Positions 8,671-16,274 of a stretch of 64,000 bases of DNA are shown piece by piece. The position numbers and the translations under genes are program-made. The notes below the pieces were generated by a model, which ran no database searches, was not told the DNA's origin, and saw only the letters and a list, made by a program, of their open reading frames with translations. Numbering within the stretch: position 1 is the first letter of the stretch; every line of letters starts with the position of its first letter. This DNA is from Schlesneria paludicola DSM 18645. Its GTDB lineage: Bacteria > Planctomycetota > Planctomycetia > Planctomycetales > Planctomycetaceae. The DNA lies in NCBI RefSeq assembly GCF_000255655.1, contig NZ_JH636438.1, positions 248,001-312,000 on the forward strand. The letters run 5' to 3'.

Positions 8671-10020
8671 TTAGACCAATTCGGTAATTGGATCGCGGCG
8701 GTCAACCAAGAATTGTGGGCGACCTGTTGGGTCCCTCAGTGTAACCGACATGGGGTCGACTCCCAAGTTGCGGTAGATCGTTCCGACGACTTCTTGCACG
8801 TCGACCGGCCGGTCTTTGGCATATTCACCCAGACGGTTGGTCGAGCCGATCACCTGCCCAGTTCTCATTCCACCACCGGCGAGAAGTGCACAACTGACTT
8901 GAGGCCAGTGATCGCGACCTGCGCCGGGGTTAATGCGTGGGGTTCGTCCAAACTCGCCCCAGACCACAACCGTGACGTCTTTCAGCATGCCACGCTCGTC
9001 GAGATCCTGAACCAGAGCACTGACTGCTTGATCGAGTTTCGAACCGTGATCGCGAACCAGATTGAAGTTGTCACCATGGCTGTCCCAGCGTCCATAGGAC
9101 AAGGTCACGCAGCGCACACCAACTTCGACCAGCCGTCGAGCAATTAGCAGATGTTCGTTGCAGGTGGGGGCACCGTCGTATTGGAACTTATAGGGCTTTC
9201 CGTCGCCGTAACGTTCGCGAACCTTGGGATCTTCTTTGCTGATATCGAGGGCGTCGACCAGCTTGCTGGACGTAAGTACGCCAAATGCCGCCTCAGAGAA
9301 TGCGTCCATACCACGCAGCATGCCCGTGGAGTCTACGTCGCGCTTCAGCAAATCCAGACCACCCAGAAGTGCCTTGCGATCTTGCAGGCGATCGAGCGAC
9401 ATGCCATTCAATCGCATGTCCGACGTGCCTTCACCTTGCGGTTTGAACGCCTGATACGCCGCGCCCAGAAAACCGGGTGTACCCGGGTCGGACCAGGGAA
9501 CGTGCTGTGTCTTTTCCGCGAGTGCCACGGCGGCCGGGACCCCTGGATCGGTCGGGCCGTACAATTTACCGAGCACCGCTCCAATGCTGGGGCGACCGCC
9601 AACGGAAGCAATGCTTCGGCGTCCCCACCCGGTATAGCACTGGAATGCGTCGTGTCCCCCTTCATTCCCGACCACGGTTCGAATCGCGACGAACTTATCC
9701 ATCATCGCGGCGATCTTGGGAAAGCATTCGCCGATTTCGATTCCCGGGACGTTGGTACGGATCGGATCAAATTCACCGCGAATCTCGCGCGGCGCGTCAA
9801 CTTTGATGTCCCACATGTCCTGATGCGGCGGACCGCCACCCAGGAAAATATTGATGACCGCCTTTTGTGATGCTTTTTTGCCACTCACATGCTCTGCTCG
9901 CAGAACATCGGCAAGCGACAATGAAGCGGCGGAGCCAAATGCAAAACCGCCAATCTTCAAAAAGCCACGTCGACTGAGTCCATCGCAATATCGCGCGGAT
10001 TTTCCGAAAAGTGTCAGCAT
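8671..10020 (-). CDS. DUF1501 family protein, Tat-exported
   Basis: A 449-residue member of the DUF1501 family, abundant in planctomycetes and related to alkaline-phosphatase/sulfatase-fold proteins. The N-terminus has a twin-arginine signal (SRRGFLKIGG) and a hydrophobic stretch ending LADVLRA, so export is folded. Typical motifs are present: FLGGGPPHQDMWD, VGNEGGHDAFQCYTGW, SYGRWDSHGDN, VVWGEFGRTPRIN and GRDHWPQVSCALLAGGG. The ATG at 10020 is preceded by AAAGGA and starts just ahead of the Tat motif; an in-frame start at 10101 would push the signal inward. Such genes usually sit beside a DUF1549/DUF1553 cytochrome-type gene; here there is none, so it is an orphan copy. Its biochemical role is unknown. 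Confidence 0.92.
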   Translation of the reverse strand: MLTLFGKSARYCDGLSRRGFLKIGGFAFGSAASLSLADVLRAEHVSGKKASQKAVINIFLGGGPPHQDMWDIKVDAPREIRGEFDPIRTNVPGIEIGECFPKIAAMMDKFVAIRTVVGNEGGHDAFQCYTGWGRRSIASVGGRPSIGAVLGKLYGPTDPGVPAAVALAEKTQHVPWSDPGTPGFLGAAYQAFKPQGEGTSDMRLNGMSLDRLQDRKALLGGLDLLKRDVDSTGMLRGMDAFSEAAFGVLTSSKLVDALDISKEDPKVRERYGDGKPYKFQYDGAPTCNEHLLIARRLVEVGVRCVTLSYGRWDSHGDNFNLVRDHGSKLDQAVSALVQDLDERGMLKDVTVVVWGEFGRTPRINPGAGRDHWPQVSCALLAGGGMRTGQVIGSTNRLGEYAKDRPVDVQEVVGTIYRNLGVDPMSVTLRDPTGRPQFLVDRRDPITELV

Positions 10021-10520
10021 AGAGGCCGTCCTTTCGCGATGTCGCTGCTTTGGGGTGGGGAATCTGTATGGTGAGCGACACACCGCACAGGAGGTAGGCA
10101 AGCGCGTTACTTCAGTCTTCGTTGATACGTCGAGTTAGCGTACCAAAGCCGCTTCTCGAAGGTCAAGCCTCTGTCATTTCCGACACACTCGTTACATCAT
10201 CCGGCGTTCCGGAGTTTTGTGGACGAATGAACATGTCCTATCGAGACTTAGGCGAATCTCTCGCTCCATCTCCTATCTTAGCATCGAAAGATGCTGATCA
10301 ATGACTGTTCGTCGTTTTTGTGTTCCCATCCACCCGTGCTAATCGGCGAAATCGGCATAATATGCGCAGATTGCGTGTCGGCGGTAAGTTGACGGCGGCC
10401 GTGAAAGTTCTCGCGGGATTGTGAAGGGCGCCCGCGCTGTGTTCCTTCATTCTTCTATGTTAAAACCGGAATCTGACGGAATTGGGTTCGACTCTTGAGA
10501 TTTTCAGAAAGCAAATTTTG
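10021..10520. other. Divergent promoter region between DUF1501 and ispF genes
   Basis: About 500 bases without a supported gene. It must carry the promoters of both flanking genes. I could not identify a confident -35/-10 pair or a structured RNA in it. Confidence 0.4.
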
Positions 10521-11012
10521 ATGAGCGCGCCGGGAATGCGTGTGGGATTGGGGCATGACCGACATCGCCTGGTTGCGGGGCGCCCCTTGATTCTGGGCGG
10601 CTTGCCGATCCCATTTGAACTCGGTCTCGACGGGCATAGCGATGCCGATGTTTTGCTCCACGCGGTGACAGACGCTCTGCTAGGAGCGGCGGGGTTGGGC
10701 GATATTGGCGAATGGTTTCCAAACACGGATTCGCGCTGGGCCAATGCAGATTCAGCCCTGTTTCTGCAGCATGCCGTGCAAGAAGTCCGACGGCACGGTT
10801 GGGAAGTTGCCAATTTGGACTGCACCGTTCATGCCGAGCGACCAAAACTCTCCGCCTTCAAGCAGCCAATCGCACACCGCATTGCGGAACTGTTGGAAAT
10901 CGACGTGGCCCAAGTCAACGTCAAAGCCAAGACTGGCGAGAAAGTTGGACCGATTGGACGGCAAGAGGCGATCGACGCCGACGCAATTGTCCTGCTGATT
11001 CGATCAACCTGA
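10521..11012 (+). CDS. ispF: 2-C-methyl-D-erythritol 2,4-cyclodiphosphate synthase IspF
   Basis: Fifth enzyme of the MEP isoprenoid pathway; it cyclises CDP-methylerythritol 2-phosphate with release of CMP. The metal site is visible: Asp13 and His15 in GHDRHRL and His47 in DADVLLHAVTDALLGA. GDIGEWFPNTD and the C-terminal TGEKVGPIGRQEAIDADAIVLL complete the family pattern. The length of 163 residues is normal for IspF. The ATG at 10521 was chosen because the upstream 13 in-frame residues are not family-like. No ispD is adjacent. Isoprenoid precursor supply could feed the squalene-hopene cyclase near the right edge, but the two genes are far apart and any link is only metabolic. Confidence 0.95.
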   Translation: MSAPGMRVGLGHDRHRLVAGRPLILGGLPIPFELGLDGHSDADVLLHAVTDALLGAAGLGDIGEWFPNTDSRWANADSALFLQHAVQEVRRHGWEVANLDCTVHAERPKLSAFKQPIAHRIAELLEIDVAQVNVKAKTGEKVGPIGRQEAIDADAIVLLIRST

Positions 11013-11163
11013 TGGAGTGTCAAACCTGAATCTTGGAGTGGTCAGGGTTGGAGGGCTTTGCCGAAACCCCACGGCATTCAGCGCGATCGCTCGTCCAGTC
11101 TCAGCCCCCAATTCCCATTTCTCGCGCTGACAACGCATTCTCAGTCTGCGGTAGCACCCTGAT

Positions 11164-11400
11164 TCAGGGCGAGGGCCGTGTCGAATGCGTCGCTGTTGAT
11201 TCTCGCTCTGCAATCACTTTCTCCAGACACGCAGGACAAAAACAGCGGCACTGTCCGCTGATTGACTTGATCCGAGGCAGCGTCATACACCAGCAATGGT
11301 CTTTGCCTTGTTGGACGTCGCACACAAAATGCTGATGGCAACAGGGGCACTCGGTCCCGTTGGCGGAGTCTTTCGCAGGCAGGCTGTTGTCATTGCTCAT
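11164..11400 (-). CDS. Cysteine-rich CWC family small protein
   Basis: A 78-residue protein matching the cysteine-rich CWC pattern: CPCCHQHFVCD, then HCWCMTLPRI and a C-terminal CRCFCPACLEKVI. The paired cysteines suggest metal binding, probably zinc, but no function is established for the family. The ATG at 11400 (MSNDNSLPAKD) sits just before the first Cys pair; upstream in-frame sequence to 11541 runs into a repeat element and is not expected to be coding. It is convergent with ispF, and the repeat copy 80 bases upstream occupies its promoter region. Confidence 0.75.
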   Translation of the reverse strand: MSNDNSLPAKDSANGTECPCCHQHFVCDVQQGKDHCWCMTLPRIKSISGQCRCFCPACLEKVIAERESTATHSTRPSP

Positions 11401-11702
11401 GCAGAACATCATATCTGCAAGAGATTCTCTGGACATCTCGACAAGCAACAAGGCGGATTGCAACCGTTCAAAGTCTGAAGAGAGGGGGGGCAGGCACATT
11501 TCCCCAGACCATTGGAATCCACAGTGCTTCGACCATCGCAACTCTGTCCTTAGTCTTGGGAAAATGAGCCAGTCCCCGGCCTGTGGACAATTCTCGCGAA
11601 CCTGCTTGAACGGTGTGGGCCGAACTATCGGGGATTGGGGCGTCGCCGTAAAATTTCCGGTGATCCCCTGAACGAGTTTCGTGTTCTAGCAGGAGCCACC
11701 AC
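11401..11702. other. Intergenic region carrying a 106-bp repeat copy
   Basis: About 300 bases between the CWC gene and the HD-domain gene. Roughly a third is the repeat at 11481-11586. The rest has no feature I can identify beyond presumed promoters on both sides. Confidence 0.45.
11481..11586. repeat. 106-bp interspersed repeat, copy 1
   Basis: Begins AGAGGGGGGGCAGGCACAT and ends GAGCCAGTCCCCGGCCTG. A near-identical copy lies at 13105-13210; the ends and the internal block ATTGGAATCCACAGTGC are conserved while the middle varies. The two termini are the same core words found head-to-head in the compact palindromes elsewhere in the window (14132-14193, 22702-22745, 22776-22819, 32311-32363). 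Confidence 0.8.
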
Positions 11703-12266
11703 ATGTCGCGCGAGGACGATCTTGCACTCCTGAAGAGTTACACCGACAGCGAAAGTCTGGTGAAGCATATGCTGGCTGTCGAGGCCGCGTGCCGCGCGTA
11801 TGCTCGGAAATTCGGCGAAGACGAAGCGAAATGGGGAACCGTCGGGCTGCTGCACGATTTCGACTATCAGCGCTGGCCCGATCCGCCGGATCATCCGCTG
11901 CGAGGGGCGGAGATTCTGAAAGAGCACGGCTATCCCGACGACGTAATCTATGCCATCAAGTCACATGCCGATTATCTACCCGATTGCCCGCGGGTGTCGA
12001 ACCTCGACAAGACTCTTTATGCCTGCGACGAGCTTTGCGGATTTATCACCGCGTGCGCCCTCGTGAGACCCCAACGACTGGAAGGATTGACGGCATCGAG
12101 TGTCAAGAAAAAGCTAAAGCAGTTGTCGTTTGCGGCGTCGATTCATCGTGAAGACATTACACGCGGTGCCGCTGACCTGGGTGTCGATCTGGATGAGCAT
12201 ATCCGTTTCTGTATCGCTGCCCTGCAGCCAATTGCCGCGGAGCTGGGGTTGTTGACAACCGAATGA
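11703..12266 (+). CDS. HD-domain phosphohydrolase-like protein
   Basis: A 187-residue cytoplasmic protein of the HD superfamily. His22 (VKHMLAVE), the HD pair His51-Asp52 (GLLHDFDYQRWPD), a following HPLRGAEIL and a late Asp in LYACDELCG give the H...HD...H...D order of metal-dependent HD phosphohydrolases. Related stand-alone HDIG-type proteins are often annotated as metal-dependent phosphohydrolases with unknown substrate. The gene has an upstream AGGAG at a good distance from ATG 11703. It is convergent with the TSR3-like gene, and no partner suggests its substrate. Confidence 0.8.
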   Translation: MSREDDLALLKSYTDSESLVKHMLAVEAACRAYARKFGEDEAKWGTVGLLHDFDYQRWPDPPDHPLRGAEILKEHGYPDDVIYAIKSHADYLPDCPRVSNLDKTLYACDELCGFITACALVRPQRLEGLTASSVKKKLKQLSFAASIHREDITRGAADLGVDLDEHIRFCIAALQPIAAELGLLTTE

Positions 12267-12334
12267 TCCCCCGGATTTTCAGGATCGTCTTGGCGGCTCA
12301 AAGCGTCGCGCACTTTACGAACTGTGGGCACGCG

Positions 12335-12829
12335 TCATTCGCATGCTCGAACCGTATCCGAAATCGGAGTGATTGAATCAGGTGGCCAAAATTGTTGGTT
12401 TTGCTCAATAAACTGCGGCCCCCAACGATAGTGATCGAACAGCGAAGTTGTCTCGCGTCCCAACAGGCGGTAGGCCGCATAAATCGCTTCGATCGTGGCC
12501 AGCCCCCCGTCGGGATCTTCGCTAACCTTTGACGAGCGGGGATACGCGGTGGTCAAAGCGGGCAAGCTGCGAACGGGGACGGACGCGGTCAATCGTTCCA
12601 TTGGCTCGACCCAGCGCCAAGTTCCGTCGAGAACCAGCAATCCACTGTTCTTGTCCGCTTCGCTCAATAGAGGTCCTCCGAGGCCCAACCGGACGTATCC
12701 AGTCAGCTCTTGAGGGACGCGTGGGTGCTTGTAAAACTGAAATCCAGGTCGCTGTCGCAGCGGATGGACCGTACATTTCGCACGCCGTTCACGTGGATGG
12801 ACAATGATGATGGTCTGTGGAGGATTCAT
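12335..12829 (-). CDS. TSR3-like (DUF367) aminocarboxypropyltransferase homologue
   Basis: A 164-residue protein that reads like TSR3, which in eukaryotes and archaea transfers the 3-amino-3-carboxypropyl group of SAM to a hypermodified pseudouridine of small-subunit rRNA. The match runs the whole length: HPRERRAKCTVHPL for the N-terminal H..DPKKCSG, LVLDGTWRWVEPM for the IDCSWxxLDE loop, VRSLPALTTAYP for LLPxLxAANP, LATIEAIYAAYRLLG for LSxVEAxAA, and a final HYRWGPQFIEQNQQFW. The Asn of AANP is Tyr here and the Cys of IDCSW is Gly. The ATG at 12829 gives the family-length protein; sequence up to 13063 in frame is not family-like. Target RNA in a bacterium is not known to me. Confidence 0.72.
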   Translation of the reverse strand: MNPPQTIIIVHPRERRAKCTVHPLRQRPGFQFYKHPRVPQELTGYVRLGLGGPLLSEADKNSGLLVLDGTWRWVEPMERLTASVPVRSLPALTTAYPRSSKVSEDPDGGLATIEAIYAAYRLLGRETTSLFDHYRWGPQFIEQNQQFWPPDSITPISDTVRACE

Positions 12830-13243
12830 GCCACGCAGGATCGACGATCGTCTGTGACAGGTCAAGCGCCGACATCGTTGTGGAATCCAGATCATTGAGA
12901 CGGATTTACCCATCGCCCGTTCGCGGTCGGTTTTCCCCTTTCGGAAAATGTGACTCACCCGCCTCGTCAGTTGGGAATGTGAATCCGTGAACGAGAATCC
13001 ATCCCGATTTGTTTCGGCGGGAACTCGGCGATCGATCTTCATTATTTTCTCAACTTGATGCATACTGTCTTGGGATCAGTACGATTCCGTTCACAGCTTA
13101 GAATAGAGGGGGGGCAGGCACATTTTCCCGGTTCAATTGGAATCCACAGTGCATCGACTAGGGTAATCCTTCCCTATACCGTGGGGAAATGAGCCAGTCC
13201 CCGGCCTGTGAACGGTTACCTATTCCTGTTGCAAATTGTGTGT
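12830..13243. other. Divergent intergenic region with repeat copy 2
   Basis: About 410 bases between the TSR3-like gene and the zinc-ribbon gene. A quarter of it is the 106-bp repeat at 13105-13210. No other structure was identified. Confidence 0.45.
13105..13210. repeat. 106-bp interspersed repeat, copy 2
   Basis: Same orientation, ends and internal block as the copy at 11481-11586, about 1.6 kb away. The variable middle differs in about a third of positions. It lies 34 bases ahead of the start of the following zinc-ribbon gene, so the gene's promoter may be inside or next to it. Confidence 0.8.
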
Positions 13244-13885
13244 ATGCAGAATCTCATCGTTTTCTGTCAGCGATGTTTTACCTGGGTGGAAACTCACGCG
13301 GACCTGTGTCCGGAGTGCGGTGCGGATGTTTGTCTGGAATTTCCCGATCCCGCGCTCGAACTTCTAACAGAAATTCTTGGCAATCCTCTGGCGGTACTGG
13401 GACCGGTCTCTGTCGATCGACGTACATTGCCCAATTATGGTTCGTTTGTCGTCACCACGCAGGGGTTGCTGTTTCTGCCACGGCTACGGCGCCGATTGAA
13501 TGGCGCGTGGACGGAAGTCACTTCGCAACGCGCCCATCAATGGTGGCCGTTCGGGGATCAACCGTCGTCGCCAAAGGTGCTGGGCTGGCTTCGCCGAACG
13601 GCCGACGCAGCCGCAGCAGACGATGCGCCGTCCGATGAGCGAATCGAGCTGACTCAGGAGTCGCTGGCTGAACGCCTGATGGATTCGCCAGGTGCATTCT
13701 TTCTCGAACATCGATTCACGCGGAACGTCACTGCCCGGCGTCGCCAGGTGAAATTTGATCGATCGCCGCTTCGCAGCATCACAGTCATCGACGAATCAAA
13801 AGACGGATCACTGCTTGAGTCGGTGACTTCATTCATCGCACAGGCAGCCAGCCAGCGAGCGAACGGCTCTCTCGGTGCAGGTTGA
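13244..13885 (+). CDS. Zinc-ribbon protein, unknown function
   Basis: A 213-residue protein with an N-terminal four-Cys zinc ribbon: C8-x2-C11 (FCQRCF) and C22-x2-C25 (LCPECGADV). The remaining 180 residues contain a hydrophobic beta-like stretch (PNYGSFVVTTQGLLFLPRL) and a C-terminal region without recognised motifs. There is no signal peptide or membrane segment. ATG 13244 (MQNLIVFCQRC) puts the ribbon at the N-terminus as in related zinc-ribbon proteins; ATG 13208 would start within two bases of the repeat's end. I do not recognise the family. Confidence 0.65.
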   Translation: MQNLIVFCQRCFTWVETHADLCPECGADVCLEFPDPALELLTEILGNPLAVLGPVSVDRRTLPNYGSFVVTTQGLLFLPRLRRRLNGAWTEVTSQRAHQWWPFGDQPSSPKVLGWLRRTADAAAADDAPSDERIELTQESLAERLMDSPGAFFLEHRFTRNVTARRRQVKFDRSPLRSITVIDESKDGSLLESVTSFIAQAASQRANGSLGAG

Positions 13886-14417
13886 CATCAGAAGGGCCGA
13901 CGCCACTCAAGCCCAAGGATTTTAGGCGAGCCAAGAAGCGTTCGCTCTCGGATCTTCGATGTTCCGTCAGTGATGCATTTATCAATCACACGTGTCATGT
14001 TTTTTATGCCGAGAGTCCTGCAAATCGCACGAAGTGGTCGTACGAATACGGCCGCGAGCGCGAACCGGCATGTTGATTGAATCGCCGTGCGTGGGTGGTG
14101 ACGACCAAGAATCTTTTCATTCCCATTCGCAGGTGTGTTGAAATAACGGGGACTGGCACCTTGCGGAGCCAGTCCCCGTTATTTCAACACACCGGAACGC
14201 TCCTCGGCTTGCTGAGTTACTTTTTCTCGATTCAGTGACACACAAAAAACGCCCCATAAATCGTTCACGGTGTTGATCGATAGGCAAACTGCGTCTCTCC
14301 TTGCATGCATGCCAACTTGCAACAAGAGTGGTCCCTTCGCAGAATGCGGAAGCTCACGTTATTTCTTGCCTGGTTCCAGACCAATATCGCACCACCGGAT
14401 GGAAGTCTCGCCACACC
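13886..14417. other. Intergenic region with a long palindrome
   Basis: About 530 bases between two plus-strand genes, without a convincing gene. The compact 62-bp palindrome at 14132-14193 is its main feature and could end transcription from the zinc-ribbon gene. Confidence 0.45.
14132..14193. repeat. Palindromic repeat, GGGGACTGGC core, compact copy A
   Basis: A perfect 26-bp inverted repeat (arms start GGTGTGTTGAAATAACGGGG) around the 10-base loop ACCTTGCGGA. It is the longest perfect hairpin in the window. The core is shared with the copies at 22702, 22776 and 32311; the flank GTTGAAATAA is shared with the copy at 32311. Confidence 0.9.
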
Positions 14418-15275
14418 ATGAAAATCATCGCCCAGATCGCGCTTGTTGGCTGCCTGCTGATTTCTCAGTGGGGAGTTGCTGATGACACCGTCGCCCTTTC
14501 GCAGGCACTGACACTTCATGCATCGTTTGATACGACCTTCGACGCCGATTTCTCGAAGGGTAGCAAGGCCTGCTCGACACGGATCAATACGGGGCTTGTT
14601 CCTGCGGTGGCCAATGATGAAGTGCAATTCGCGAAGGCGGAGGGACGTTACGGTGGTGCACTGCATTTCACGAAGAAAGGAAACCTGCGTCCTCAATTCT
14701 TCGGGGAAAGCGTCCTGGGCTACAACGACAAAAATTGGAGCACGACGGTCAGCGTTTGGCTGCGACTCGATCCTGACAAGGATCTTGAGCCGGGCTATTG
14801 CGATCCGGTCCAAATCATCGGAGACGATCTGAAGAAAGGCTTCATCTTCCTGGAGTGGTCGAAAGATGAGACGCCACGTTTTTTCCGCTATGCCATCCGG
14901 CCACTGTTTCACATCTGGAATCCGACCAATATTCAATGGGCGGACATCCCGTTTGAAAAGCGTCCGATGGTTCAGGTCGCACGTGCTCCGTTCACCCGAG
15001 ACGCGTGGACGCACGTCGTGTTCACTTTGGAGAACATCAACGACAAATCGAAAAAACCGGCCGGCGAACTGTATCTGAATGGTCAGTCCCAGGGTCGCAT
15101 CGAGAATTGGGATCTGACGTTCGGCTGGAACCCGGCTCAGGTCCAGTTGGTGCTCGGTGCTGCGTACGTCGGTTATCTGGACGATTTGGGTGTCTTCAAT
15201 CGCGTGTTGACCGCAGCGGAGGTAAAGCAGGTTTATCAGTTGAAAAGCGGCTTGGGCGAGCTGCATTCCAAGTGA
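14418..15275 (+). CDS. Secreted LamG-type (concanavalin-like) protein
   Basis: A 285-residue exported protein. Residues 1-21 are a signal peptide (MKIIAQIALVGCLLISQWG, cleavage near VADD). The rest fits the LamG/concanavalin A-like jelly roll common in planctomycetes: LTLHASFDTTFDADFSKG at the start, GRYGGALHFTKK, NWSTTVSVWLRL, AWTHVVFTLEN, GELYLNGQSQG and YLDDLGVFNRVLTAAEVKQVY at the end. The last is the usual closing strand-and-helix of LamG-like proteins. These domains bind carbohydrate or protein; the ligand is unknown. The ATG at 14418 directly precedes the signal peptide. Confidence 0.82.
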   Translation: MKIIAQIALVGCLLISQWGVADDTVALSQALTLHASFDTTFDADFSKGSKACSTRINTGLVPAVANDEVQFAKAEGRYGGALHFTKKGNLRPQFFGESVLGYNDKNWSTTVSVWLRLDPDKDLEPGYCDPVQIIGDDLKKGFIFLEWSKDETPRFFRYAIRPLFHIWNPTNIQWADIPFEKRPMVQVARAPFTRDAWTHVVFTLENINDKSKKPAGELYLNGQSQGRIENWDLTFGWNPAQVQLVLGAAYVGYLDDLGVFNRVLTAAEVKQVYQLKSGLGELHSK

Positions 15276-15446
15276 TCTGACAAAATTAACCTTGTCGAAT
15301 CTCAAGTGCTCGTCCTGCGACGAATGCCATTCCCCACTTTGGGAAATTCTCCTACAGTCAAAGGCTGGCGTTTGCTGTTGCCGCGTTCAAGTGGTGCTGC
15401 GACACGAAAGGCAACTTTGATTCCGGTGTTGTGGGAGCGATGAATC

Positions 15447-16169
15447 GTGAAGATCCGAAGCCGCTGGTTGACGAAAGCAGCGGCATTTTGTGCGGTGGCG
15501 GCCTGTCGAATGTTGTTCGCAACATGCCGCAAGAAGTTCATCGGTGACGTGCTCGATGCCGGGTTGGATCCTTCGTATAACACGCCGGACGCACAGCGAT
15601 ATGTCCTTTGCGTGTGGCACGATGCCTTGCTGCTGCCGACATTTGCCTGCCCAGAGTCGATGCGGAAGCAGTGTTGTTGTCTGGTCAGTAAGCATCAGGA
15701 TGGATCGTATCTGGCCGAAGCCATGGCTTGCCTCGACTACACGACAGTGCGTGGTTCGAGCCAGCGCGGTGGGGCCGAGGCGCTCCGTCAGCTGATTTCC
15801 GACACCGCGGGCATGCACATCATTTTTACGCCAGACGGCCCGCGCGGTCCGCGGCGGCAGATGAAACAGGGGCCGCTGTTCGTCGCCGCTCAAACGAATC
15901 GTCAAATTCTGCCTGGTGCGTTCGTGGCTAAAAGTGCCTGGCGAATCCGCGGAAGTTGGACGGATCTGGTGATTCCGATGCCGTTCACCACCATCTATCT
16001 GATGACGGGCGCACCGATCGCCATTCCGGCCGATGTTACACGCGATCAACTGTCGCAGTATCTCGATCTGGCTCAGCAGGCGATGGATCAGTTGAACGAG
16101 CAGGCCGATCGAATGTTTACGGGCCATTCGAGTGCCGCATTCGTTCCACGTCAGAAAAAAGCCGCGTAA
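15447..16169 (+). CDS. DUF374-type lysophospholipid acyltransferase family protein
   Basis: A 240-residue membrane-associated acyltransferase homologue. The DUF374 hallmarks are clear: CVWHDALLLP (with the H..D-like pair), LVSKHQDGSYLAEAM, VRGSSQRGGAEALRQL and TPDGPRGPRRQMKQGPLFVAAQT. The family is related to the lipid A acyltransferases (LpxL/HtrB) and is thought to act on membrane or lipid A precursors. The N-terminus has a hydrophobic segment (TKAAAFCAVAACRMLFA) suited to membrane contact. It begins a plus-strand gene run with the dusB-like gene 105 bases downstream. Exact acceptor and donor cannot be told from sequence. Confidence 0.85.
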   Translation: MKIRSRWLTKAAAFCAVAACRMLFATCRKKFIGDVLDAGLDPSYNTPDAQRYVLCVWHDALLLPTFACPESMRKQCCCLVSKHQDGSYLAEAMACLDYTTVRGSSQRGGAEALRQLISDTAGMHIIFTPDGPRGPRRQMKQGPLFVAAQTNRQILPGAFVAKSAWRIRGSWTDLVIPMPFTTIYLMTGAPIAIPADVTRDQLSQYLDLAQQAMDQLNEQADRMFTGHSSAAFVPRQKKAA

Positions 16170-16274
16170 ATCGGACCAATTGTCCACCCGCGAAATCTCG
16201 CGTGTCGGTTTTGTCCGGACGTCCCTTGCTGCTATGGTGCGCCGTCTTGCGTTCTCGAAGAAGGTTTACCGCAC

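Noticed and set aside
9151-9870. A 239-residue plus-strand frame opposite the DUF1501 gene
   Set aside because: It overlaps conserved DUF1501 motifs on the other strand and has no domain of its own.
11481-11586. The 106-bp repeat as an insertion sequence
   Set aside because: It encodes no transposase and shows no flanking target duplication I can see; better called a non-coding repeat.
14265-15305. A 346-residue minus-strand frame covering the LamG gene
   Set aside because: The plus-strand protein has a signal peptide and LamG motifs; the minus frame has none.
15387-16187. A 266-residue minus-strand frame opposite the acyltransferase gene
   Set aside because: Acyltransferase motifs are clear on the plus strand and the minus translation is unrelated.
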